A model generated the notes under the pieces. It ran no database searches. It was given only the letters and a program-made list of their open reading frames with translations, and was not told where the DNA came from. Positions 58,069-64,000 of a stretch of 64,000 nt of DNA are shown here, piece after piece (the first letter of the stretch is position 1; each line of letters begins with the position of its first letter). Source of the stretch: Rhodocyclaceae bacterium. Its GTDB lineage: Bacteria > Pseudomonadota > Gammaproteobacteria > Burkholderiales > Rhodocyclaceae. A program made the position numbers and the translations under genes. The stretch is from the NCBI GenBank assembly GCA_023383815.1, contig JAHDYG010000003.1, positions 180,187-244,186 of the forward strand. The letters are read 5' to 3'.

Positions 58069-59385
58069 TCAACGCAGTTCGAACGCTTCCTGATGAAAGC
58101 GCAGGCGGCTCCCCAGGAGCGCACCAAGCCTGGATCGCAAGGATTCGCCAAGACCGCGCGGTCCACAGAACCAGATCTCGGCCCGATCGTTCCCTTCATC
58201 CGCGGAAATGATCTGCTCCGCGCTCAGATACTCGCCCTGAGAGGCGTCATGCACCTGTAGCGAGATGCTCGGCAGATCGACACACATCGAAGCCAGTCGT
58301 TCGATCAGGGGATCGGCTGCCGCGTTGCGGGTGCAGTAATGCAGCCGCGCAGCCGGTGCGCGCACCGGATCGGAGCGCAGGCGATCCAGCCAGGCCATGA
58401 AGGGCGTAACACCGATCCCGCCCGCGATCCAGATCTGGCGTGCGTTGCCGTCGCCGCGATCGAGGTCGAAGCACCCATAGGGGCCCTCGACCGTGACCGC
58501 CTGCCCCTTCGAGATCCGCCTCGACAAACCCCGTGTGTAGTCGCCCAGCCCCTTGATCAGGAAGCTGAGGCGACGGTCGCCGTGATCCGCGCTGGCGATC
58601 GTGAAAGGATGCGCGCCTTCGAAGCGGTCGAAACTCACGAACGCGAATTGCCCGGCCCGGTGCCCTGGCCAGCCGTGCTCCAGGCGGCACACGACTTCGG
58701 TCACGTCCGGAGCCGGCGTCGAGATCGATTCCACGACTCCACCTGCACGATTGTCGCGCCCGATCCGGCCTGCAAGCGACAGGAAAGCGGCCGTCGTGCC
58801 CGATGCCAGGAGCAGCGCAAGCACCCAGCCGACCGGCTGACGCCAGTATCCGAGCGGAGCCAGAACGGCCGCATGAAAGGCAAGGAGCAGATACAGCGCC
58901 GGCATGGCCTTGTGCAAGGGACGCCACCACCGGTACGGAAACCTGCGCCACAGGCTCAGGACCAGCATCGCCAGTACGAGGTAGATTGCAAACTCGCCCA
59001 CCTCCTCGCCGGCATCACGCAAGTTCTCGATCAGCCCGGAAAACTCGATTTCGTGAAGACGGCCCGCCCGACCGGCGAGCGACTTCACGAGATCGTCGGA
59101 CATCTCGATGAGCCAGTGCAGCGCTGCAAACCCGACTGCGAGCATTCCGCTCCACTTGTGCACGCGATAGATCCTGTCCATCCCGCCGAGCGGTCGCTCC
59201 AGCAGGACGGGGCGCGTGGCCAGAACCATCGCGACCGACATCAGTGCGATGGACAGCAGGCCGCTGAGCAACAGGGCCTGTTCGTAGATCACCCACGGCG
59301 TGCTCCCACCTCCCGCTCCGTTTGCCCACATGCCCCAGCCCCACGCGAGCACCACCATACCGATCACCGCACTCAACAGCCTCAT
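58069..59385 (-). CDS. Ferric-reductase-like transmembrane NAD(P)H flavoprotein
   Basis: Membrane oxidoreductase of 438 aa. Six helices in the first ~215 residues, with heme-type histidines (RVHKWSGMLAVGFAALHWLI, LHKAMPALYLLLAFHAAVLA), are followed by an FAD-binding barrel (about 220-315; HPFTIASADHGDRRLSFLIK) and an NAD(P)-binding domain (about 315-438; WIAGGIGVTPFMAWLDRL, WFCGPRGLGESL). The family moves electrons from NAD(P)H across the membrane to ferric or cupric ions or other acceptors. It is first gene of the unit with the two-component genes, and a tandem box lies about 98 bases upstream. Confidence 0.9.
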   Translation of the reverse strand: MRLLSAVIGMVVLAWGWGMWANGAGGGSTPWVIYEQALLLSGLLSIALMSVAMVLATRPVLLERPLGGMDRIYRVHKWSGMLAVGFAALHWLIEMSDDLVKSLAGRAGRLHEIEFSGLIENLRDAGEEVGEFAIYLVLAMLVLSLWRRFPYRWWRPLHKAMPALYLLLAFHAAVLAPLGYWRQPVGWVLALLLASGTTAAFLSLAGRIGRDNRAGGVVESISTPAPDVTEVVCRLEHGWPGHRAGQFAFVSFDRFEGAHPFTIASADHGDRRLSFLIKGLGDYTRGLSRRISKGQAVTVEGPYGCFDLDRGDGNARQIWIAGGIGVTPFMAWLDRLRSDPVRAPAARLHYCTRNAAADPLIERLASMCVDLPSISLQVHDASQGEYLSAEQIISADEGNDRAEIWFCGPRGLGESLRSRLGALLGSRLRFHQEAFELR

Positions 59386-59482
59386 GACTGCCCTCCGATC
59401 CTCTCCACAGTCAGCCTTCCGAGCAAGACCGACAACGACGCCGATTCTCGGGGAGGCACCCTGTACATCACATGAAGGGCGC

Positions 59483-59499
59483 GTTCATCCTGCGTTCAC
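59483..59499 (-). promoter_or_regulatory. Tandem OmpR-family box upstream of the ferric-reductase operon
   Basis: On the minus strand GTGAAC-N5-ATGAAC, a hexamer direct repeat with 11-base period. Its TnAA core spacing matches the CTTAAG-N5-CTTAAG box at 55994-56010. It lies about 98 bases before the reductase start in the 259-base divergent gap. Confidence 0.5.
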
Positions 59500-59571
59500 A
59501 TTCCGTACCGCAGGGCTTTGCACAGCCGCCCGGAAACACACGCGCGCTCGTGCAGCACGGTTGAAACTCTG

Positions 59572-59587
59572 GCAGGCTTGAACCTGC
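59572..59587 (+). promoter_or_regulatory. Possible operator upstream of the TetR gene
   Basis: GCAGG-CTTGAA-CCTGC, 5-bp arms with 6-base spacer, 57 bases before the tetR ATG. The length suits a TetR-type dimer but the arms are short. Confidence 0.3.
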
Positions 59588-59644
59588 GAACCGCGTGGCG
59601 AGTTGCACGGCGCACGCGCGCGAAATGGTGAGGAGAACGGACCC

Positions 59645-60262
59645 ATGCCGGACGGACAGATCGACCACGACGACGCGCCTCGCCCCGAGACCCGGCGCGA
59701 GCAGATCCTCGACGCCGCCGCCGAGTGCTTTCGCGACCACGGTTTCCACGGCGCGAGCATCGCGCGCATCTGCGCCACGGCAAACATGAGCCCGGGGCAC
59801 GTCTATCACTATTTCGAGAACAAGGAAGCGATCATCGCCGCGATCGTCGAGCGCGATCTCGACCGTGTCCTGGCCTTGACGGCCGAGTTGCGGGTGGCCC
59901 GTGAACCGCTCGAGGCCTTGCTGCTCGCCTCCGACGACGGCGTCTCCGAGAAGCTCGACGCGGGCTCGGCCGCACTGCGTCTGGAGATCGTCGCCGAGGC
60001 TTCACGCAACGAGCGCATCGCGGCCATCGTTCGCGAAGCCGATCGCCAGTGTCTTGCCAGTCTCGTCGAACTCCTGCGCGAACTTCGGGTCCAGCTTGGA
60101 TTGTTGGTCGATGACGGGCAGTTGGGCGCGCAGGCCGAACTGCTGGCGGCGATGTTCGAGGGGCTGAGCATCCGCGCCGTGCGCAATCCGGCGCTCGACC
60201 ACACGCGGGTGAAAGAGATGTTTCGCAGTGTGATCGGCAGGACGATCGCTGCGGACTGCTGA
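59645..60262 (+). CDS. TetR/AcrR family transcriptional regulator
   Basis: Repressor of 205 aa. The N-terminal TetR HTH (about 20-65; REQILDAAAECFRDHGFHGA, ATANMSPGHVYHYFENKEAI) is followed by a helical ligand domain. GAGGAG lies about 9 bases before the ATG. It probably heads an operon with the aldo/keto reductase (36 bases) and the transporter-like gene (9 bases), and probably controls it. The ligand is unknown. Confidence 0.92.
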   Translation: MPDGQIDHDDAPRPETRREQILDAAAECFRDHGFHGASIARICATANMSPGHVYHYFENKEAIIAAIVERDLDRVLALTAELRVAREPLEALLLASDDGVSEKLDAGSAALRLEIVAEASRNERIAAIVREADRQCLASLVELLRELRVQLGLLVDDGQLGAQAELLAAMFEGLSIRAVRNPALDHTRVKEMFRSVIGRTIAADC

Positions 60263-60298
60263 GCAACCGAGCACGCGAACCGTAAGGAGAATGCGATC

Positions 60299-61258
60299 AT
60301 GCGCCTGCCCGAGACAATGACCGGATTTTCGACCGACCGCCGCCGCCTGCTCGCCGGCGGCCTGACGCTGGGCGCCTGCGCGGCGCTGGCGCCCTTTGCA
60401 GCCCTGGCGACCGACCTACGCTCCGGGCTTGCCACCCGGCCGATCCCGAGTTCCGGCGAGCGCCTGCCGGTGATCGGCATCGGCACCGCACGCCGCTTCG
60501 ATGTCGATGAATCGGAGGCCGCGCGTGCGCCGCTGCGCGAAGTGCTGCGCGAACTGCCGCGCCTGGGCGGACGGGTGGTGGACACCGCGCCTTCGTATGG
60601 GCGTGCCGAAACGGTGATCGGCGATCTGATGGCCGAACTAGGCAATCGCGACGAGCTCTTTCTTGCCACCAAGGTGGGGGCCGGACGTGGCGGCGCCGCG
60701 GCCGGCATCGCCGAGATGGAGGGCTCGCTGCGCCGCCTGCGCACCGGGCGCTTCGATCTCCTGATGGTGCACAACCTCGCCGGCATCGACGACATGCTGC
60801 CGGTTCTGCGCGAGTGGAAGGCGGCCGGCCGGATCCGCTACCTCGGCATGAGCACCTCGTTCGACAGCCAGTATGCGGACTTCGCCGCCGTCATGGCGCG
60901 CGAAGCGCTCGATTTCGTCCAGGTGGACTACGCGGTCGACAACCGCAACGCCGAGGATCGCATCCTGCCGCTGGCGGCCGAGCGCGGCATGGCGGTGCTG
61001 ACCAATCTGCCCTTCGGCCGCGGACGCGTGCTGCAGGCCTTCGGGCAGCGCCCGCTGCCGGACTGGGCGAAGGAACTCGGGATCGCGAGCTGGGCGCAGT
61101 TCGCGCTTAAATTCGTCGTCTCGCATCCGGCGGTGACGGTAGCGATCCCAGGCACGGCACGCCCTCAGTACCTCGTCGACAACCTGGCTGCCGGCCGCGG
61201 GCCGATGCCCGACGCCGCGACCCGTCAACGCATGATCGACCTCGTCGCCCGCGGCTGA
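60299..61258 (+). CDS. Aldo/keto reductase with Tat signal
   Basis: Protein of 319 aa. The N-terminus DRRRLLAGGLTLGACAAL is a twin-arginine signal, so the enzyme should be exported folded with its cofactor. The barrel has the catalytic set: Asp and Tyr in VDTAPSYGRAE, Lys in LATKVG and His in LLMVHNL. The C-terminal LKFVVSHPAVTVAIPGTA is the nucleotide-binding strand region. Substrate unknown. AAGGAG precedes the ATG. Confidence 0.9.
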   Translation: MRLPETMTGFSTDRRRLLAGGLTLGACAALAPFAALATDLRSGLATRPIPSSGERLPVIGIGTARRFDVDESEAARAPLREVLRELPRLGGRVVDTAPSYGRAETVIGDLMAELGNRDELFLATKVGAGRGGAAAGIAEMEGSLRRLRTGRFDLLMVHNLAGIDDMLPVLREWKAAGRIRYLGMSTSFDSQYADFAAVMAREALDFVQVDYAVDNRNAEDRILPLAAERGMAVLTNLPFGRGRVLQAFGQRPLPDWAKELGIASWAQFALKFVVSHPAVTVAIPGTARPQYLVDNLAAGRGPMPDAATRQRMIDLVARG

Positions 61259-61267
61259 AGCACCCCC

Positions 61268-62593
61268 ATGCCCGGCGCGATCGAGCGTCTACTGGCACGC
61301 AGCATTGCCATCCGGCCGGGCGAACTCGCAGCGCTCTTCTGGTCGTGCGCGTACTTCTTCCTGATCCTCACCGCCTACTACATCCTGCGACCGATCCGCG
61401 ACGAGATGGGGGTGGCCGGCGGGGTCCAGAACCTCGCCTGGCTCTTCACCGGCACGCTCGCCGGCATGCTGCTGCTGCACCCGCTCTACACGGCTCTGGT
61501 ATCGCGCCTGCCGCGCAAGCGCTTCATCCCGCTCACCTACCGCTTCTTCATCGCCAACCTGCTCGTCTTCTTTGCCCTGCTCTCCTGGGCCGACGCCGCG
61601 CGCAACGTGTGGGTGGGTCGTGCGTTCTTCATCTGGCTCAGCATCTTCAACCTGTTCGTGGTCTCGGTGTTCTGGTCCTTCATGACCGATCTGTACCAGC
61701 CGCAACAAAGCAAGCGCCTGTTCGGCGCGATTGCGGTCGGCGGCACGCTCGGCGCGATGCTCGGGTCGACGATCACGACCGGGCTTGCCGGCTGGCTCGG
61801 CCCGCTCAAGCTGATGCTGGTGTCCGCGCTGGTCCTCGAACTCGCAGCCCGCGCCGCGCGACTGCTCGACCACCACGAACCCGCCTTGCGCAGGGAGGCC
61901 GAAAGCGAGGCGCGCGAGAACGGCACCCGCGATGCAGGATCGTGCCCAGAAGAACCGGTGGTAGTCGGCGGCGGTGTGAGCGACGGCATCCGCAGCGTCG
62001 TCACCTCCCCCTATCTGCTCGGCATCGCCGGGCTGGTGCTGCTCTTCACGATCGCCTCGACCTTCCTGTATTTCCAGCGCATCGACATCGTCTCACGCAC
62101 CTTCGAAGGCGACCCGGGCGGCCGCATCCGGCTCTTCGCCGGCATGGACCTCGCGACCAACGTCCTCACGCTCGGTACGCAGATCTTCCTCACCGGACGC
62201 CTGCTGCGCTGGCTCGGTCTCGGCTTCGGCCTCGCCTTCCTGCCGGTGCTGAGCCTCATCGGCTTCGGCCTGCTCGGCGCCATGCCGGTACTCGCCGTCG
62301 TCGTGGTGTTCGAAGTGCTGCGCCGCGCCGGCAACTTCGCGCTCGCAAGGCCGGCCAGGGAAATCCTCTACACCGTGCTGTCACGCTCGGACAAGTACAA
62401 GGCGAAGAACTTCAACGACACCTTCGTGTACCGGCTCGGCGACCAGATCGGCTCCTGGTCCTACACCGCCATGGCCTGGTTCGGCCTCGGCCTCTCCGGC
62501 CTCGCCCTCACGATGCTGCCGGTCTCGCTGCTGTGGCTCGTCCTTGCGCTGTGGCTCGCGCGCCGCAATCGACGGATTCTGGCTTCGGACTGA
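61268..62593 (+). CDS. Membrane transporter related to NTP/NDP exchangers (MFS-like, 12 helices)
   Basis: Polytopic protein of 441 aa. The first helices contain WSCAYFFLILTAYYILRPIR, which with RDEMGV is typical of the bacterial branch of the ATP/ADP-translocase-like family. A cytoplasmic loop of ~40 residues lies near 200-240 (REAESEARENGTRDAG). The later helices include ARPAREILYTVLSRSDKYKA. In free-living bacteria such proteins are not proven nucleotide carriers. It follows the reductase gene by 9 bases and shares its operon. Confidence 0.8.
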   Translation: MPGAIERLLARSIAIRPGELAALFWSCAYFFLILTAYYILRPIRDEMGVAGGVQNLAWLFTGTLAGMLLLHPLYTALVSRLPRKRFIPLTYRFFIANLLVFFALLSWADAARNVWVGRAFFIWLSIFNLFVVSVFWSFMTDLYQPQQSKRLFGAIAVGGTLGAMLGSTITTGLAGWLGPLKLMLVSALVLELAARAARLLDHHEPALRREAESEARENGTRDAGSCPEEPVVVGGGVSDGIRSVVTSPYLLGIAGLVLLFTIASTFLYFQRIDIVSRTFEGDPGGRIRLFAGMDLATNVLTLGTQIFLTGRLLRWLGLGFGLAFLPVLSLIGFGLLGAMPVLAVVVVFEVLRRAGNFALARPAREILYTVLSRSDKYKAKNFNDTFVYRLGDQIGSWSYTAMAWFGLGLSGLALTMLPVSLLWLVLALWLARRNRRILASD

Positions 62594-62616
62594 TCCGGGC
62601 GGAGATCTGTGCGGAC

Positions 62617-62650
62617 AAAAAAAGCAGCCGGAGATCACTCCTGGCTGCTT
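62617..62650 (-). terminator. Rho-independent terminator of the mazEF-like operon
   Basis: On the minus strand AAGCAGCC and GGCTGCTT pair, continued by an imperfect GGAG/CTCC part, and a run of seven T follows. It lies 74 bases after the toxin stop. On the plus strand it also follows the transporter gene by 24 bases, but there the T-run is poor. Confidence 0.8.
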
Positions 62651-62724
62651 CTCGTTACGGAGGAGGTTGGTTCACCTGGTCTGATGAAGGTGATCTTCGA
62701 TCTACGCAGGGGGCCCGTTCCCCG

Positions 62725-63051
62725 TCATTTGGCTATGCCCAGGAACACTGCCAGGCATCGCTCAATCTCGATCATCGAATCGACATCGATGCGCCCGAAG
62801 CACTGTTTCACCTTGTCGCGCTTCACAGTCATAGCCTTGTCCACCATCACTTGAGATGGCTTCTGCAAACCGTTTGCCGTGCTCGGATGAACGGTGATCC
62901 GAAACAGCGGCGCGGCAATCAGCGTCCCGGTCACCGGGAGCACGGTGACAGTGGCGTGTTCGTCGTACCGGTCGGACTGGATTACCAAGGCAGGTCGCGG
63001 CTTGCCGAAGTCGCCCTGCATGGCGATGGTCACGAAGTCACCACGCATCAT
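62725..63051 (-). CDS. MazF/PemK-family mRNA interferase toxin
   Basis: Toxin of 108 aa. GDFVTIAMQGDFGKPRPALVI with the catalytic-type Arg in KPRPALV, VTVLPVTGTL, and KPSQVMVDKAMTVKRDKV are the standard MazF segments. It overlaps the antitoxin stop by ATGA. It is expected to cleave single-stranded RNA at short motifs. Confidence 0.92.
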   Translation of the reverse strand: MMRGDFVTIAMQGDFGKPRPALVIQSDRYDEHATVTVLPVTGTLIAAPLFRITVHPSTANGLQKPSQVMVDKAMTVKRDKVKQCFGRIDVDSMIEIERCLAVFLGIAK

Positions 63052-63266
63052 TGCGTCCAGCCATCCACGTCCGTCAGGGCCTCATCCATGAAGTGCTGCA
63101 TATCCGCGTCTGCCATGTCCGCCTGAGCGGCAAGGCGGGACTGTCGGCGGCATTCCTCTATGAAGTCCGGCCGTCGCGTATCCGGCACCCAGATTTGCAC
63201 CGGGCGAAGCCCTGCCATGCGGAGCGCGTCGCGGTGCTTCTGAACTCTTGAATTCACATGTGCCAT
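63048..63266 (-). CDS. MazE-like antitoxin (DUF3018 type)
   Basis: Antitoxin of 72 aa. RVQKHRDALRMAGLRPVQIW forms the N-terminal DNA-binding part seen in this family, and RRPDFIEECRRQSRL leads to an acidic C-terminal toxin-binding tail. GGAGA precedes the ATG. The promoter upstream has two identical 12-bp operators. Confidence 0.88.
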   Translation of the reverse strand: MAHVNSRVQKHRDALRMAGLRPVQIWVPDTRRPDFIEECRRQSRLAAQADMADADMQHFMDEALTDVDGWTQ

Positions 63267-63281
63267 GTCGGTCTCCAGCGC

Positions 63282-63323
63282 GTTACATGCAACACTTTAT
63301 CCAACTGCCCAGTTACATGCAAC
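63282..63323 (-). promoter_or_regulatory. mazEF promoter with two identical operators
   Basis: On the minus strand: TTGCAT (63317-63322), 17-base spacer, TAAAGT (63294-63299). GTTGCATGTAAC occurs twice (63312-63323 and 63282-63293), 30 bases apart, a nearly palindromic 12-mer. The first covers the -35, the second lies directly after the -10. This is a typical autorepression layout with both sites on one helix face. Confidence 0.75.
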
Positions 63324-63654
63324 GGGGCCGGGAAGTCTGGCAGCACCTACAGTACAGTCGATGAACGCCGACATGCCCCTCGCTCTCGTGCAGGATCGTG
63401 GCTTCGACATCGGCCTCCGACGTGTGCATGTCGGCAACCACATAGACGCGCCCCTGATGAAGTACGCCCTTGGGTTTCTCGTCCTTGCCGTACTTGGCTA
63501 CGGCCTCTTTCACGCCATCCGGCAGCGCGGGTAGGTAACACATTCCCACCATCCCCGTCATCCCCGCCGTTCGCCCATGGCTGAAGATGCTGCCGCTCGG
63601 CATCAACCACGAGTGCTGAACACCGGCTTTGCGCGCAAGAGAGAAGGTCGGCAT
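63313..63654 (-). pseudogene. Fragment of a mobile-element polyvalent/metallopeptidase-like protein
   Basis: Residues around 63355-63540 read YLPALPDGVKEAVAKYG, then GVLHQGRVYVVADMHTSEADV and ILHESEGHVGVH. The HExxGH-like motif after a VYVVAD strand resembles the peptidase-like part of large phage or plasmid polyvalent proteins. The piece has no full-length domain on either side, overlaps the mazEF promoter, and is followed by the broken integrase. I read it as debris of an integrated element. Family assignment is from memory of the motif only. Confidence 0.4.
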
Positions 63655-63837
63655 GCCCAGCGTGCATTTCCACGATCTGCGCCAGCCTGCTGATCATCAT
63701 GTGGGGTGAGGCTGGAGGTCGTGCGCGACATCCTGGGGTGCACCACGATCAAGGCGACTGAACGCTACGCCCATCTGCACGTCGACCGCCAACAGGAAGC
63801 GCTGATGAAGCTGTCGGAGGCCGTCATCGGTGGGTGA
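63653..63837 (+). pseudogene. Tyrosine-recombinase C-terminal remnant, frameshifted
   Basis: Two pieces of an integrase catalytic domain in different frames. VHFHDLRQP (from 63662) holds the HxxR box, and after a frame change LEVVRDILGCTTIKATERYA (from 63712) holds the catalytic Tyr in ERYAHLH and runs to a stop at 63837. The usual ~10 residues between the boxes are scrambled. It points toward tRNA-Val, whose 3' end lies 90 bases further on. The catalytic end is preserved here, whereas only an N-terminal end is preserved at 6058-6360. They need not come from one element. Confidence 0.75.
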
Positions 63838-63884
63838 TTGCACCGTGAATTACACCGGGCCTTCAGCACAGCCGCTCGCGCCGT

Positions 63885-63923
63885 AAAACAAAAAACCCGC
63901 AAGGCCAATAAGCATGCGGGTTT
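63885..63923 (-). terminator. Rho-independent terminator of tRNA-Val
   Basis: On the minus strand AAACCCGCA and TGCGGGTTT form a perfect 9-bp stem with a 13-base loop, followed by TTTTTTGTTTT. It begins 4 bases after the tRNA 3' end. Confidence 0.85.
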
Positions 63924-63927
63924 CATG

Positions 63928-64000
63928 TGGTGGGCGGTACTGGGATCGAACCAGTGACCCCTGCCGTGTGAAGGCAGTGCTCTACCGCTGAGCTAACCGC
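63928..64000 (-). tRNA. tRNA-Val (anticodon CAC), two 5' bases outside window
   Basis: Read on the minus strand: acceptor 5' side (GG)GCGGT pairing with ACCGCCC and encoded ACCA, D-loop TAGCTCAGCGGTAGAGC, anticodon arm CTGCC-TTCACAC-GGCAG giving CAC (decodes GUG), T-arm GGTTCGATCCC. The window ends two bases short of the tRNA 5' end. Confidence 0.95.

Overview
The window is a high-GC, gene-dense bacterial chromosome segment. Gene content and order suggest a betaproteobacterium near Rhodocyclales/Zoogloeaceae (Thauera, Azoarcus or Aromatoleum-like). That placement is inference from the gene set (hydroxysqualene genes hpnCDE, aapJQMP, minCDE, selD with selU, SbtA with SbtB), not from a marker gene. 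Most of it looks like core genome. Accessory material is limited to one IS256-type insertion sequence and two small degraded islands, each beside a tRNA gene.

Layout. 1-4969: a 5'-truncated PAS-PAS-GGDEF-EAL protein, a small ORF, and a Pat-like acyl-CoA-synthetase/acetyltransferase that lacks part of its ATP-grasp domain. 5095-6595: an island remnant at tRNA-Leu(UAG) holding a RelE/HigB-like toxin, two HTH genes and an integrase fragment. 6696-11067 (minus): an AttE/AttFG/AttH-type ABC transporter operon. 11208-14187: hpnC-hpnD-hpnE, the squalene-forming pathway. 14338-18536: a ClpP-like periplasmic protein and a SWIM-SNF2 helicase. 18546-21977: ybbA/tesA and selD/selU, each head to head. 21994-28913: a methyltransferase, the full-length Pat homologue, a mutarotase and Tex. 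28938-31848: an Hsp33 homologue without redox cysteines, then minCDE. 31897-39283: an orphan amino-acid binding protein, a highly structured intergenic region, the IS256 element with 8-bp target duplications, and the aapJQMP amino-acid ABC transporter that the IS sits just upstream of. 39398-44975: a chemoreceptor with a C-terminal sensor-like domain, lysS and mnmC. 45015-48717: lemA, a DUF2207 gene, and an SbtA/SbtB bicarbonate transport pair. 48767-55180 (minus): a DUF4160/DUF2442 pair, gltX, and an RND efflux pump. 55412-59385 (minus): a ferric-reductase-like membrane flavoprotein, a QseBC/PmrAB-type two-component system and a small periplasmic protein. 59645-62593: a TetR regulator, a Tat-exported aldo/keto reductase and a nucleotide-transporter-like membrane protein. 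62617-64000: a second island remnant with a MazEF-like module and broken gene pieces, ending in tRNA-Val(CAC).

The regulatory sequence is unusually readable. Tandem-repeat boxes of the OmpR/PmrA type lie in front of both transcription units of the two-component locus. The 11-mer TTGTCnGACAA, which fits the FadR/GntR consensus, occurs in front of the Pat gene and of the orphan binding-protein gene. A 7-6-7 palindrome overlaps the -10 of the RND operon, and two 12-bp operators bracket the mazEF promoter. The points most worth follow-up are the redox-switch-less Hsp33, the two-component/ferric-reductase module with its boxes, the shared GntR-type operator, the nested inverted repeats near 33.4-33.5 kb, and the chemoreceptor with an apparently intracellular sensor.
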